Source of the DNA: Methylobacterium planeticum
GTDB taxonomy: Bacteria; Pseudomonadota; Alphaproteobacteria; Rhizobiales; Beijerinckiaceae
NCBI RefSeq assembly: GCF_008806345.1
Contig: NZ_VZZJ01000008.1
Location: 100,616 to 164,615, forward strand
Direction: 5' to 3'
Length of the DNA stretch: 64,000 bases
A program made the translations under genes and the position numbers. Position 1 is the stretch's first letter, and every line of letters starts with the position of its first letter. Positions 1 through 8,204 of the stretch are shown here, piece by piece. Under the pieces are notes generated by a model. That model saw only the letters and a list, made by a program, of their open reading frames with translations, had not been told where the DNA came from and did not search any database.

Positions 1-1
1 G

Positions 2-652
2 GCCCGCGGGGTCGGGGCGGCCCGGGCCGACGCCCTCGCGTTCGGGCTCGAGGAGGCGATCGGCATCGTGCCCTGCGTGGTCGAGGCGGGGGCGGGGCGG
101 GGCCGCGCCCGCTTCAAGGCCCCGGCGCTGCCGAGCTTCCTCGGGGAGGGGCCGGAGCCCGCGGCCCTCGCGGCCGCCCTCTCCCTCGCGCCGGAGGATA
201 TTGGGATGGGCGCCCATGGTCCGAGCCGGCACGGGGCGGGGGTCGACTTCACCTTCGTGCCGGTTGCCTCCCGCGACCGCCTCGACGCGGCCCGGATCGA
301 CCCGGGCGCCCTCGCGGCCCTCGGCGAGGGCTTCGGCGGGACCGGCGCGCTCTACCTCTACGCCTCCGACCCCGAGGGGCTCGGCCAGCGCTACCAGGCC
401 CGGATGTTCGCCCCCCATCTCGGCGTGCCGGAGGATCCCGCCACCGGCTCGGCGGCGGCGGCCTTCGCCGGGGTGCTGATGCAGTTCGAGCCCCTGGGCA
501 CGGGCACGCACGACGTCGTCCTGCGGCAGGGCCTCGCCATGGGCCGCCCGAGCGAGATCGCCCTGCAGCTCGTGATCGCGGACGGCGTCCTGCGCTCCGT
601 CGAGATCGGGGGCGCCGCCGTTCTGGTCAGCGAGGGCAGCCTCGTTGCCTGA
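2..652 (+). CDS. PhzF-family isomerase/epimerase, 5' end outside window
   Basis: The reading frame is open from the first bases, so the true start lies upstream; an internal GTG at 68 is unlikely to be the start because the codons before it also read as protein. The motif EDPATGSAA near position 430 is the family hallmark of PhzF (phenazine biosynthesis-like, diaminopimelate-epimerase fold) proteins. Members isomerise small ring or chain substrates, but most, including this one, have no assigned substrate. No phenazine genes are nearby, so a role in phenazine synthesis should not be assumed. The stop overlaps the start of the NUDIX gene downstream, which suggests co-transcription. Confidence 0.85.
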   Translation, partial: ARGVGAARADALAFGLEEAIGIVPCVVEAGAGRGRARFKAPALPSFLGEGPEPAALAAALSLAPEDIGMGAHGPSRHGAGVDFTFVPVASRDRLDAARIDPGALAALGEGFGGTGALYLYASDPEGLGQRYQARMFAPHLGVPEDPATGSAAAAFAGVLMQFEPLGTGTHDVVLRQGLAMGRPSEIALQLVIADGVLRSVEIGGAAVLVSEGSLVA

Positions 653-1370
653 GAGGGGCGGGGCCGCCGGCTTCACGCTCCACCCGCTCCGGCGCCTGAC
701 GGCCCGCCTCGTCCCCTACGAGTGGGATTGGGCGCGGGCCGAGGCGCGGGCGATCGCCGAGAACTGGGCGCGGCGCGTCGCCGAGCGGCCGGGCCTGTTC
801 GACGGGCCGGTGCTCCTCGCCTGCGGCCTGAGCCTCGCGGACGGCGCCTGCGAGGCCCGCTTCTTCGAGACGACCTACGCGCGCTTCCTCGCCTTCCGGG
901 ACGCGGGCCGCCCGGAGGGGCCCGTCGCCAACGCCTTCGCGGCGATCGTGCCCCGCAGCCGGGACGGGGCCGTGCTCCTCGGCGAGATGGGCGGCCACAC
1001 CGCCAATGCCGGGCAGGTCTACTTCCCCTGCGGCACCCCGGACCCGGGGGACGTCCGCGGCGCGGGCGTCGACCTCGCCGGCAGCGCCGTCCGGGAATTG
1101 CGGGAGGAGACCGGCCTCGCGCTCCCCGACGACGCGCCCGAGGCGTGGCTGCTCCTGCGCGGGGAGGGGCAATGCGCCTTCCTGCGCCCCGTCGCCTTCC
1201 CGGAGGCGGCGGACGCCCTCCGCGACCGGATGGAGGCGCACCGGGCCCGCGAGGCCGAGCCCGAGCTCGCCCGCATCGTGATCGCCCGGTCCCTCGGCGA
1301 CATCGACCCGGGCCGGATGCCCGGCTTCGTGCGCGCCTACCTGGCGCAGGCCTTCTGCCCGCGGGGCTGA
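645..1370 (+). CDS. NUDIX hydrolase
   Basis: This 241-residue protein has a NUDIX catalytic helix around residues 147-158 (REL-REETGL), the metal-binding part of the G-x5-E-x7-REUxEExGU box. The stretch before it is longer and less canonical than usual, with GTPDPGD instead of a clean G-x5-E. NUDIX enzymes hydrolyse nucleoside diphosphates linked to another moiety; the substrate here is unknown. The chosen start is a TTG that overlaps the end of the PhzF-like gene by 8 bases. The start is uncertain because no strong ribosome-binding site decides it. Translational coupling with the upstream gene is likely. Confidence 0.75.
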   Translation: MPERGGAAGFTLHPLRRLTARLVPYEWDWARAEARAIAENWARRVAERPGLFDGPVLLACGLSLADGACEARFFETTYARFLAFRDAGRPEGPVANAFAAIVPRSRDGAVLLGEMGGHTANAGQVYFPCGTPDPGDVRGAGVDLAGSAVRELREETGLALPDDAPEAWLLLRGEGQCAFLRPVAFPEAADALRDRMEAHRAREAEPELARIVIARSLGDIDPGRMPGFVRAYLAQAFCPRG

Positions 1371-1408
1371 GGCTCCGCGGTGCGTGGGGCTGAGGCTTCG
1401 CGGGGCGT
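1363..1408. repeat. 23-bp imperfect tandem repeat
   Basis: Two copies of a 23-base unit beginning GGGGCTGAGGCT sit back to back at 1363 and 1386 with two mismatches. The first copy includes the NUDIX stop codon. No function is apparent; it lies between two convergent genes. Confidence 0.6.
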
Positions 1409-1445
1409 GGGCGCCCCAGGGGTCGCGAGGCCCCGCGGGACCGGC

Positions 1446-1805
1446 CTACGGGTAGCCGTAGCGGGACTTGGCGGCGGCGAGGAGGTGCAGGGCCTCGCCC
1501 TCGCGCCCGGCCGCGCAGGCCGAGGCGGCGCGGGCGAGATCGGCGCCGAAGCGGGCGCCCACGGGCTGGTTCAGGTTGCCGGTGGCGACGTCGCTGTCCA
1601 CCACGGCCTGGGTCCGGGCGATGGCGGGGCCGCAGCCCGCGCCCTGGGGCAGCGGCGTGATCGCCGGGGGCGTGGCGGCGGCAATCGCCACGGGCGGCGC
1701 GCCCGCCTTCGGCTGGCAGGCGCCGAGGAGGACGGCGGGCAGGAGAGTGGCGGACAGGAGGGCGGCGCGGGCGGGGCTCAGGCGGTGCGGTGTCAAGGGC
1801 GGCAT
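1446..1805 (-). CDS. small lipoprotein
   Basis: The 119-residue product starts MPPLTPHR and has a hydrophobic signal segment ending in a lipobox LLGAC at about residues 26-30, so it should be lipidated and anchored at the cell envelope. The mature part is Ala/Pro-rich at first and contains two further cysteines (GCGP and SACA) that could form a disulfide. A longer frame is open upstream to 1883, but the signal peptide fixes the ATG at 1805 as the natural start. The family is not recognised; helical content suggests a small periplasmic-facing lipoprotein. It lies downstream of the SRPBCC gene on the same strand. Confidence 0.65.
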   Translation of the reverse strand: MPPLTPHRLSPARAALLSATLLPAVLLGACQPKAGAPPVAIAAATPPAITPLPQGAGCGPAIARTQAVVDSDVATGNLNQPVGARFGADLARAASACAAGREGEALHLLAAAKSRYGYP

Positions 1806-1887
1806 CCCGGGTTCACGGCAGGGCGTGCGTACGGCGCAGCTTGGCGCCGCCGGGTTTGTGCCGCTCCGCCGCCGGGCGGTCAATCGC

Positions 1888-1970
1888 CGCGGCGCGGCCC
1901 GTCCTGCGCCGCCGCGGGATGCCCCGCGGCGCGGCCCGTCCTGCGCCGCCGCGGGATGCCCCGCGGCGGC
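1888..1970. repeat. 37-bp direct repeat with GC-rich hairpin
   Basis: Two exact copies of a 37-base unit lie at 1888-1924 and 1925-1961, followed by the start of a third. Each junction holds a GC palindrome; the second (1945-1955 pairing with 1960-1970, loop ATGC) has an 11-bp perfect stem. It lies between two minus-strand genes, downstream of the SRPBCC gene, so it could stop or stabilise transcripts, although no T-tract follows. Confidence 0.6.
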
Positions 1971-2013
1971 GGTCGCGCCCGGCCGGACGCGCGCCGACCC
2001 GGATGGGTCGGGC

Positions 2014-2529
2014 CTACCGGCTCTTGTCCGCGATGGCCTTGAGGCCCGAGGTGTAGATGCCCTCGATCGCGTCCTTCGCGACGGTGTCCGGCGCGCCCTT
2101 GGCGTTGAACGTGCCGTCCCAGGTCACCTTCGAGCCCGCGCCCTCCGGCGCCACCGCGATCGTCGACTTGTAGTCGCTGACGGGGAGCGGGCTCTCGAGG
2201 ATGACGTAGGTGTAGGACATCACCTTGTCGTCGCGGATGACCTGCTCCTCCACGATGCTGCCGCCGCCCTTGAGGCTGAGGGTGCGGATCTTCTTGCCGT
2301 CCTTCTCCGAGGGCGCGCAGGTCTCGATGGCCGGGTGCCAGGAGCCGATGCCGCAGAAATCCCCGATGGTCTGCCAGACCTTGGCCGGGGGCGCGGCGAC
2401 GTCGACGGATTTCTGGACATCGAGGGCGAGGCCCGGCACCGTCCCGGCGAGGAGGCCGAGGCCGGCGCAGGCGAGGGGACGCAGGGACAGGGAGCGCGAG
2501 AGCAGGCGCGACATGGTGGGGGTCTCCAT
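2014..2529 (-). CDS. SRPBCC-family exported protein
   Basis: The product has 171 residues. The N-terminus (residues 6-35) has basic residues followed by a hydrophobic Leu/Ala core and an ALA site, so it looks exported. The rest matches the SRPBCC/polyketide-cyclase fold that binds hydrophobic ligands: a beta strand DVQKSVDVAAPPAKVW, the helix with DFCGIGSWHP, and a long C-terminal helix ending KAIADKSR. Such exported members are common in methylotrophic Rhizobiales but the ligand is unknown. The start could be residue 1 or Met6, and the second gives a more typical signal peptide. Confidence 0.75.
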   Translation of the reverse strand: METPTMSRLLSRSLSLRPLACAGLGLLAGTVPGLALDVQKSVDVAAPPAKVWQTIGDFCGIGSWHPAIETCAPSEKDGKKIRTLSLKGGGSIVEEQVIRDDKVMSYTYVILESPLPVSDYKSTIAVAPEGAGSKVTWDGTFNAKGAPDTVAKDAIEGIYTSGLKAIADKSR

Positions 2530-3112
2530 CCGGTTTCTTGTGCGGCACCGGGATGATCCCCGGCGCGGGCCTGTGGGGCTGCCCCGAAGCTAGGCCGGAT
2601 CGCCGCCGCGGCAATGGAGCGGCGCTGACGAGGCTGCTCCCCGAGGGGGGCTTCCGGCCCGGAGGGGGGCTTCACTCCCCGAGGGGGCTTCCGTGCCCGA
2701 GGAGGCTTCCGGGCCCGGGGCGCGTCCCCGAACGGCGTCCGGCCGGACGCCCGCCGCCTGTTCGTCGGCCCGTTCTTGTCTTTCCGCCGCGCCGGGGCTA
2801 GGTACGGTCGCCTGTGCGGGACCCGGCGCGCGCGCCGCCCCGATTCGTCACCGCCGATCGCTGCCCCCGATCGTGCCCCGAGGAGAGACGAGCCTTGGCC
2901 AGAGCCGGCTCCGCGCCCATCGCCGCCCACGCTGCCCCCGCAGCGCCGCGGTCGCGCGCGCCCCTCGCCAGCCTCCTCCTTAGCCGCCCCTGAGGGCCGG
3001 CCGGGCGCCTGCGCCTGGGCACTCAGGGGACGCGGACCGCCACGACGACAGGCTTACAGGGCGCCGCCGGCCGCGACAGCGGGGCGCGCCGCGACCAGGG
3101 TACACGACCGCC
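2530..3112. other. intergenic region upstream of leuA
   Basis: No convincing gene is seen in these 583 bases; open frames here are GC-driven. A run of four imperfect 18-19-base units (CCGAGGGGGCTTCCG core) occupies 2641-2714. The leuA promoter must lie in the 3' part. I looked for a leucine-rich leader peptide or attenuator near 2900-3100 and found none. Confidence 0.5.
2641..2714. repeat. four 18-19-bp imperfect tandem units
   Basis: Units begin at 2641, 2660, 2679 and 2697 and share the core GAGGGGGCTTC with small changes. This is a short minisatellite-like tract with no visible coding role. Confidence 0.55.
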
Positions 3113-4684
3113 ATGACCAGCCAGACCACGACCCCCCAGGGCACCAAGGACCGGGTCCTCATCTTCGACACCACCCTGCGCGACGGCGAGCAATGCCCCG
3201 GCGCCACCATGACCCTCGACGAGAAGCTCGCGGTGGCCGAGCTCCTCGACACGATGGGCGTCGACATCATCGAGGCCGGCTTCCCGATCGCCTCGAACGG
3301 CGATTTCGAGGCGGTGGCGGAGATCGCCCGCCGCGCCAAGCGGGCCGTGATCGCGGGCCTCGCCCGGGCGATCCCGGGCGACATCGCCCGGGCCGGCGAG
3401 GCGGTGCGCCACGCCGCCCGCGGGCGCATCCACACCTTCGTGTCGACCTCCCCGATCCACCTCGCCCACCAGATGCGCAAGACCGAGGACGAGGTCGTCG
3501 AGATCATCCTCAAGACCGTGTCCCAGGCCCGCGACCTCGTGGAGGACGTGGAATGGTCCGCCATGGACGCGACCCGCACGCCGATCGACTATCTCTGCCG
3601 CTGCGTCGAGGCCGCGATCCGGGCCGGCGCCACGACCATCAACCTGCCCGACACGGTGGGGTACGCCACGCCCGCGGAGTACCGGACCATGTTCGAGCAG
3701 GTGCGCGCCCGCGTGCCGAACGCCGACAAGGCGGTGTTCTCGGTGCATTGCCACGACGATCTCGGCCTCGCCATCGCGAACTCGCTCGCGGGCGTCGAGG
3801 GCGGCGCCAGGCAGGTCGAGTGCACCGTCAACGGCATCGGCGAGCGGGCCGGCAACGCGGCCCTCGAGGAGATCGTCATGGCGATCCGCACCCGCGGCGA
3901 CGTGATGCCCTACGAGACCGGCATCGAGGCGACGATGCTGACCCGGGCCTCGAAGCTCGTCTCGCACGCGACGAACTTCCCCGTGCAGTTCAACAAGGCG
4001 ATCGTCGGCCGCAACGCCTTCGCGCACGAGAGCGGCATCCACCAGGACGGCATGCTCAAGCACACCGAGACCTACGAGATCATGACCCCGGCCTCGGTCG
4101 GCGTCAGCAAGACCTCGCTGGTGATGGGCAAGCATTCCGGCCGCGCCGCCTTCCGCTCGAAGCTCGACGAGCTCGGCCTGCACCTGTCCGACAACCAGGT
4201 CCAGGACGTGTTCGAGCGCTTCAAGGCGCTGGCCGACCGCAAGAAGCACGTCTACGACGAGGACATCGAGGCCCTGGTCGACGAGAACCTCGCCACCGCC
4301 CACGACCGCATCCGCCTCGTCTCCCTCTCGGTGATCGCGGGCACCCGCGGGCCGCAGCGCGCCACCATGAAGATCGCCATGGACGGCCGCACCCTGACGG
4401 AGGAGGCCGACGGCAACGGGCCGGTGGACGCGGTGTTCAACTGCATCAAGGCGCTGGTGCCGCACGAGGCCGAGCTCGAGCTCTACCAGGTCCACGCGGT
4501 GACCGAGGGCACGGACGCGCAGGCGGAGGTCTCGGTGCGTCTGAAGGCCGGCGAGCGCACCATGACGGCCCGCGGCGCCGACCCGGATACCCTGGTCGCC
4601 TCGGCCAAGGCCTACCTCTCGGCCCTCAACAAGCTCTCGGCCACGGCCGTGCGCCTGCACGCCCAGCACGCCGCGGCCGAATAG
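3113..4684 (+). CDS. leuA: 2-isopropylmalate synthase
   Basis: LeuA condenses acetyl-CoA with 2-oxoisovalerate, the first committed step of leucine synthesis. The 523-residue product has the full family pattern: FDTTLRDGEQ at residues 18-27 (metal-binding Asp and catalytic Arg), the metal ligand motif HCHDD near residue 212, NGIGERAGN near 243, HESGIHQDG in the linker, and a C-terminal LeuA dimer domain of about 130 residues that normally carries leucine feedback inhibition. Length is normal for the bacterial type. The ATG at 3113 is the natural start, followed by a short polar N-terminus. It stands alone, with a hairpin after the stop, so it is probably monocistronic. Confidence 0.97.
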   Translation: MTSQTTTPQGTKDRVLIFDTTLRDGEQCPGATMTLDEKLAVAELLDTMGVDIIEAGFPIASNGDFEAVAEIARRAKRAVIAGLARAIPGDIARAGEAVRHAARGRIHTFVSTSPIHLAHQMRKTEDEVVEIILKTVSQARDLVEDVEWSAMDATRTPIDYLCRCVEAAIRAGATTINLPDTVGYATPAEYRTMFEQVRARVPNADKAVFSVHCHDDLGLAIANSLAGVEGGARQVECTVNGIGERAGNAALEEIVMAIRTRGDVMPYETGIEATMLTRASKLVSHATNFPVQFNKAIVGRNAFAHESGIHQDGMLKHTETYEIMTPASVGVSKTSLVMGKHSGRAAFRSKLDELGLHLSDNQVQDVFERFKALADRKKHVYDEDIEALVDENLATAHDRIRLVSLSVIAGTRGPQRATMKIAMDGRTLTEEADGNGPVDAVFNCIKALVPHEAELELYQVHAVTEGTDAQAEVSVRLKAGERTMTARGADPDTLVASAKAYLSALNKLSATAVRLHAQHAAAE

Positions 4685-4698
4685 CCAATAAAAGTGCA

Positions 4699-4723
4699 GG
4701 CCGGGGGTGGACAGCCCCCGGCC
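4699..4723 (+). terminator. probable leuA terminator hairpin
   Basis: GGCCGGGGG at 4699-4707 pairs perfectly with CCCCCGGCC at 4715-4723 around a 7-base loop, 15 bases after the leuA stop. No clear T-tract follows, so it may be a weak intrinsic terminator or a 3'-end stabiliser. Confidence 0.55.
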
Positions 4724-4790
4724 CCCTTGGTATCAGCCCCCACCTCGCCGACGGACTTGGTGGCCGCGGCGGATCGCTGACAAGCGATAA

Positions 4791-4866
<76 letters not shown>

Positions 4867-4882
4867 AATAAATCAAAACCTT

Positions 4883-4928
4883 AGCCGGGATCCGAGACGT
4901 CGTTTCGACACGACGTCTCCGGCTTATT
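4883..4928 (+). terminator. tRNA-Lys intrinsic terminator
   Basis: GAGACGTCG at 4894-4902 pairs with CGACGTCTC at 4911-4919 around an 8-base loop, extended by outer AGCCGG/CCGGCT pairing and followed by TTATTTC. It lies 17 bases after the tRNA CCA end. Confidence 0.75.
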
Positions 4929-5257
4929 TCGACAAACCGTCCTTCTTCGTTCTCGCGTCCAAGCGTGTCCGCGCTCCCGCCTGCCGTGGCTTCGGCGTCG
5001 CTTGCGCGTATGCGGACGCCCGCAGCCCTCACGGCAGCCCCTTGCCCTCCGGGACCGGATCACGGCTGAGGGCTGCGGCCAGTCGACGGGATCGAAGAAG
5101 CGGTGCTCGCGTCGGATGGGCATGGACCCAGATGGCCACGCCCGAACGCTCCAGCGCTGCTCCCCTCGTGAAGGCGGCCCTCTCGAGTTCGCAGCGGGTT
5201 TCCCCCCCCTCGCGCGCAGCGGGGATAATCTGGCAATGGTCTTCCGGTTATTCAGGC

Positions 5258-5481
5258 GCTTCGCTCGACGCCAAGACCGGCAAGGTCAACTGGTCGGTCG
5301 TGAACGGCGATCCGAAGAAGGGCGAGACCAACACCGCGACGGTTCTGCCGGTCAAGGACAAGGCGGCGAGCTCCTCGTCGCCGAGAAGTTCGATCCGGTG
5401 GTGAACTGGGCCACCAAGGTCGACATGGAGAAGGGCTCGAAGAACTACGGTCGTCCGCTGGTCGTGTCGAAGTACTCGACG
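5258..5481 (+). pseudogene. methanol dehydrogenase (XoxF/MxaF-like) fragments
   Basis: Two pieces of a PQQ-dependent methanol dehydrogenase large subunit are joined out of frame. The first (5258-5362) reads [31 protein letters not shown], which matches the N-terminal half of the beta-propeller. At 5362 the frame shifts and the text jumps to [19 protein letters not shown] and [13 protein letters not shown], from much later in the family sequence. Something like 200 residues and the PQQ and metal site between them are missing, and both ends are absent, so it cannot be functional. The family resemblance is strongest to the lanthanide-type XoxF as I remember it; a database search would settle the subtype. 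Confidence 0.75.
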
Positions 5482-5514
5482 TTCATCAGGATCAGCGTTG
5501 AAAGCTTCGCAAGA

Positions 5515-5661
5515 GCCCAGTCCCGAGTGATCCTTCAAGGCGTTGCCGCGGCCGATGTACCCGACGACGGTCCGGGTATCCCAATGCCCGCTCTGATCCA
5601 TGATCCGAATCAGAACTGCACCCCGCTCGGCTGCCGTCGTGACGTATCTGTCCCGCAGACT
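5515..5661 (-). pseudogene. tyrosine recombinase C-terminal fragment
   Basis: The minus strand reads [20 protein letters not shown], then [16 protein letters not shown] and [10 protein letters not shown]. This is the C-terminal catalytic part of a tyrosine integrase: the H-x-L-R region (with the His lost), the GH motif and the Tyr nucleophile (in VVGYI). The N-terminal two thirds are missing and the flanks belong to unrelated sequence. Its position 0.65 kb from tRNA-Lys suggests a past integration at that tRNA. Confidence 0.65.
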
Positions 5662-6006
5662 GGGGACGTGACGGACGGGCACGCTTTGGTGGCTGGATGG
5701 CTGCGAGCTTCCCGGTGATCGGGTCGAAGACGACAATCGCCATGGCGTATTTGCCCGTTTGCATAACCTTATATTTTACTTCGGATAAGTTAATATAATA
5801 TTAACAAAATCAGCTCGTACAGTCGATTACTCTGTCACAGTAGGGCTTTCCCCCAAATTCCACATGTGCGAGTCTCGGTGTGCCAAGCGTTATGGCGCGC
5901 ATTGGCCCCCCCCGGGGGGCGCATGATGCCCGGGTTTCCTTCGCGCAAGCACGGTCTGGTTGTCGTCCGATAGGGCTGCTGCAGTTTGAGACAGAAGGAG
6001 GGGCGC
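5662..6006. other. AT-rich spacer with truncated ORF start
   Basis: The segment 5760-5830 is strikingly AT-rich for this genome. On the minus strand an ATG-like start at 5764 opens a short frame reading [20 protein letters not shown] that soon runs into the integrase scar; it looks like the surviving 5' end of an unrecognised gene. A C8G6 run lies near 5906-5919. Nothing else is seen. Confidence 0.4.
5789..5805. promoter_or_regulatory. CtrA-type box, palindromic
   Basis: GTTAA-N7-TTAAC matches the alphaproteobacterial CtrA consensus TTAA-N7-TTAAC on both strands. The 7-base spacer is ATATAAT-like and the area is AT-rich, so chance occurrence is more likely here than at the two other boxes. 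The gene it served on the minus strand appears truncated. Confidence 0.4.
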
Positions 6007-6294
6007 GTGACAAGGGAAGCGGAGTACAGGCTTGGCGTTCTGGACTGGCGCATCGCGGAGTTGAAGGCGCGTCGGGCCGATCAATACCTGCTCATTGAGG
6101 TCCAGGCCCAGCGCCATCAGGACACCTGCGAGGCCAAGGCAGAATTGCGGGCGGTCGAGAGCCAGCTCGCGGCTCTATGTGCCCGCACGAACAGCCTTGA
6201 GGCTGACGCCGCCCTCAGCCCGCCACGCTTTTGTCAGGCCCGGGCTCCAGCATTTGCAAGGTCCGGACGATCTCCTGGGCCACCTCTCGGCTGA
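6007..6294 (+). CDS. small coiled-coil hypothetical protein
   Basis: The GTG start at 6007 is preceded by a strong ribosome-binding site (AAGGAGGGG at about 5995-6003). The first 60 residues are charged and helical with heptad-like Leu/Ala spacing (LDWRIAELKARRADQYLLIE, then LRAVESQLAALCA), suggesting a short coiled coil. The last 25 residues are Pro/Arg-rich and overlap a convergent small gene, so the natural end may have been altered. No family is recognised. Confidence 0.5.
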   Translation: MTREAEYRLGVLDWRIAELKARRADQYLLIEVQAQRHQDTCEAKAELRAVESQLAALCARTNSLEADAALSPPRFCQARAPAFARSGRSPGPPLG

Positions 6295-6442
6295 GGCCGA
6301 CCTGAGCAGCACCGTTCAGGCGCACCGGCTCGCCCGTCCTCGTGTTGTAGGCCGTCCAGCCCTTGCCTTCCTGGCGTATGGCGTACTTCCCGCTCATGAT
6401 CTGCCATCGGTATCCGTGGCCGTCGTCCCATCTCCCGGCCAA
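6215..6442 (-). CDS. small hypothetical protein
   Basis: The product has at most 75 residues and includes SGKYAIRQEGKGWTAYNTRT and a helix GLSREVAQEIVRTLQML. This resembles short single-domain proteins often seen in methylobacteria, with a KYxIRQxGxGWTxxxTxTG beta hairpin followed by a helix, but their function is unknown. The start is uncertain: a TTG at 6442, or the ATG at 6397, which gives 60 residues and fits the family better. It overlaps the end of the convergent gene at 6007-6294 by 80 bases. Confidence 0.5.
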   Translation of the reverse strand: MAGRWDDGHGYRWQIMSGKYAIRQEGKGWTAYNTRTGEPVRLNGAAQVGLSREVAQEIVRTLQMLEPGPDKSVAG

Positions 6443-6989
6443 CCGGCTCGCAAGAGTTCATCGCCGGCCGGCGCTGCAAGTTCCTTCCGCTCTCGGCTGA
6501 GTAGCCCGGCGGGATCACCGACCGCGGCATCGTTCGGGGAAGGTGACGTGCCGGGCCGGTGACTGCCACCCCAGAGTTCGCGCGCGGGGCGCACGGTCAT
6601 GCTGCTCCCCGCGATCGGCACCGATACGCGTTTCGACCGGATCCGGGAGTGCCCGGTTGGTCGGGTGCGGGATCGCGCGTCGACAGTTAGGCCTGAAAGC
6701 GCGTCTCTCCGAGGTGTACCCAGACAAGACTGAGCCGTGAGACACGTTCGGCGTCTCCTATGGGTTGTTTCCGGGCTTCCGAGATCCTGACTTGCGATAG
6801 TCCAGAGCCAAATGAGACACCTCAGCGGTCCGAAACGCTGAGGGTCTGAGACCGGCATAGAGGTGCCGGCCGCGCCCAGACTGCAAACCAGGCCGCCAGC
6901 TCTCGGCTGTTTCCGCCACCTGCCGAGTGGGCGAGGCCGCCAGTCCTTCGGGACGGCCTGCCGAACAGGAGCATCGGTCAGGACGTACG
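6443..6989. other. no gene recognised
   Basis: About 550 bases hold only GC-driven open frames on both strands, with arginine- and proline-rich translations that lack a family pattern or a good ribosome-binding site. Confidence 0.4.
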
Positions 6990-7145
6990 TCAGACGCGTC
7001 CCATGACGAGCAGGACGATGAGCACGACGACGAGAATGCCGCCGAGGCTCCAGCCGCCGGTGCGGTAGGGATAGGCGCCCCCGGTTCCGTAAAAGCCACC
7101 GCCGAACGCGGCGAGGATTAGGAGGATCAGAAGGATCGTGATCAT
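6990..7145 (-). CDS. DUF3309-like small membrane protein
   Basis: This 51-residue protein begins MITILLILLILAAFGGG and ends ILVVVLIVLLVMGRV, that is, two hydrophobic segments around a Gly/Tyr-rich turn (GGAYPYRTGGWSLGG). Small DUF3309 proteins of alpha- and betaproteobacteria have this architecture. The ATG at 7145 has a GGAGGG ribosome-binding site 7 bases upstream, which decides the start over longer frames. It probably sits in the inner membrane; the family has no known function. It appears monocistronic. Confidence 0.8.
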   Translation of the reverse strand: MITILLILLILAAFGGGFYGTGGAYPYRTGGWSLGGILVVVLIVLLVMGRV

Positions 7146-7530
7146 GCGTCGGCCCTCCGGGCAGCATCTCGCTGCAACCTTGGCAGAACCCCTGCCATCC
7201 ACCAGGCGTTCCGATTGCTGAGGCCCCCTCCACACAAGAAAAAGCCCGAGCCGAGGCCAGGGCCGAGAACCCGAACGGTCGTCCGCAGGACCCGAAGTCC
7301 GTCCGCTGGACGCCTGTCCGCAGAAATTCCTGTCCGTTGAACGGTTTCGATCCTAGCAAATGCTCTTCTCAGATCCGTCCGGAGAATCTGCAGGGGTATG
7401 CTTTTGCGTACATTCGCTTTGTCATGCAATAAAACTTGTCTAAGCTTGGAAAAGGGTACCAGAAAATCGACCGTTGTCACTGAGCGCGTTGCGGGCTGAC
7501 GGCGCGCCTGCTTCTCTAGGAGGGAGACCC
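7146..7530. other. intergenic region between divergent genes
   Basis: These 385 bases separate the small membrane protein gene and the CBS gene, which diverge, so promoters for both are expected. The part at 7390-7460 is relatively AT-rich. No ORF with support is seen. Confidence 0.4.
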
Positions 7531-7962
7531 ATGACCGTCGCCCACATCCTCGCCGAGAAAGGCTCCGCCGTCGCTATGGTGCAGCCCAACCGCACCCTTG
7601 ATGATGCCATCCACCTGCTGGCCGAGAAGAGCATCGGCGCCCTGGTCGTTACGGACGAGGCCCGGACCCTCGTTGGAATTATCTCGGAGCGCGACATCCT
7701 GCGGGCATTGGCGCGGCAGGGTGCCGCCGCACTCGACGCTCCCGTCTCGAACCACATGATCCGTGAGGTGGTCATCTGCCGGCGCGAGACCACCAACGAT
7801 GAGGTCATGCGGCTGATGACGGACCAACGCTTCCGCCACATGCCTGTCTGCGAGCACGGCAAGCTTGTCGGCATTGTCTCGATCGGAGACGTGGTGAAGC
7901 ATCGCCTCCTCACCATGGAGGCCGAGGAGCAGGTCATGCTTGAGTATATCACGAAGGGCTGA
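7531..7962 (+). CDS. CBS-domain pair protein
   Basis: The 143-residue product is a stand-alone Bateman module: two CBS repeats, the first with LLAEKSIGALVVTDEARTLV and GIISERDILRAL (residues about 28-68), the second with RFRHMPVCEHGKLVGIVSIG and DVVKHRL (about 92-128). Such proteins bind adenosine nucleotides and regulate partners; single-module versions are frequent in stress regulons, but the partner here is unknown. The ATG at 7531 follows AGGAGGG at a good distance, which rules out the longer frame from 7474. Confidence 0.9.
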   Translation: MTVAHILAEKGSAVAMVQPNRTLDDAIHLLAEKSIGALVVTDEARTLVGIISERDILRALARQGAAALDAPVSNHMIREVVICRRETTNDEVMRLMTDQRFRHMPVCEHGKLVGIVSIGDVVKHRLLTMEAEEQVMLEYITKG

Positions 7963-8150
7963 GGCAGCGGTGCCGGCCGCTTGCGTGTAATCGCGGACGC
8001 AGCGCTCATCAGCGGTTCGGTTGAGGTGCGCGAGCGCAACGAGCCTGCCGTCGCGCAGTGACCCATCGACCTTTGCGCGGAACAGGTCCCTTCGTCCGTG
8101 AACGTTCGTGGACAAACTGATCGCAGTAGCAACGCCATTGTGAGCCGCGT

Positions 8151-8166
8151 TTTAGATATCGTTAAC
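8151..8166 (+). promoter_or_regulatory. CtrA-type box, one mismatch
   Basis: TTTA-GATATCG-TTAAC matches TTAA-N7-TTAAC with one mismatch. Its end lies exactly 39 bases before the ATG at 8205, the same distance as the perfect box at 11343-11358 from its small gene. Confidence 0.5.
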
Positions 8167-8204
8167 CATACTTCGCGAATGTGCCTCGGATCGGAGATCT
8201 TTCC

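Noticed and set aside
2800..3112. Leucine leader-peptide attenuator before leuA
   Set aside because: No short Leu-rich ORF with paired terminator stems was found.
3023..4669. 548-codon minus-strand frame opposite leuA
   Set aside because: GC-driven mirror frame with no family pattern.
5758..5830. AT-rich patch as a replication origin
   Set aside because: No DnaA-box cluster or replication genes are nearby.
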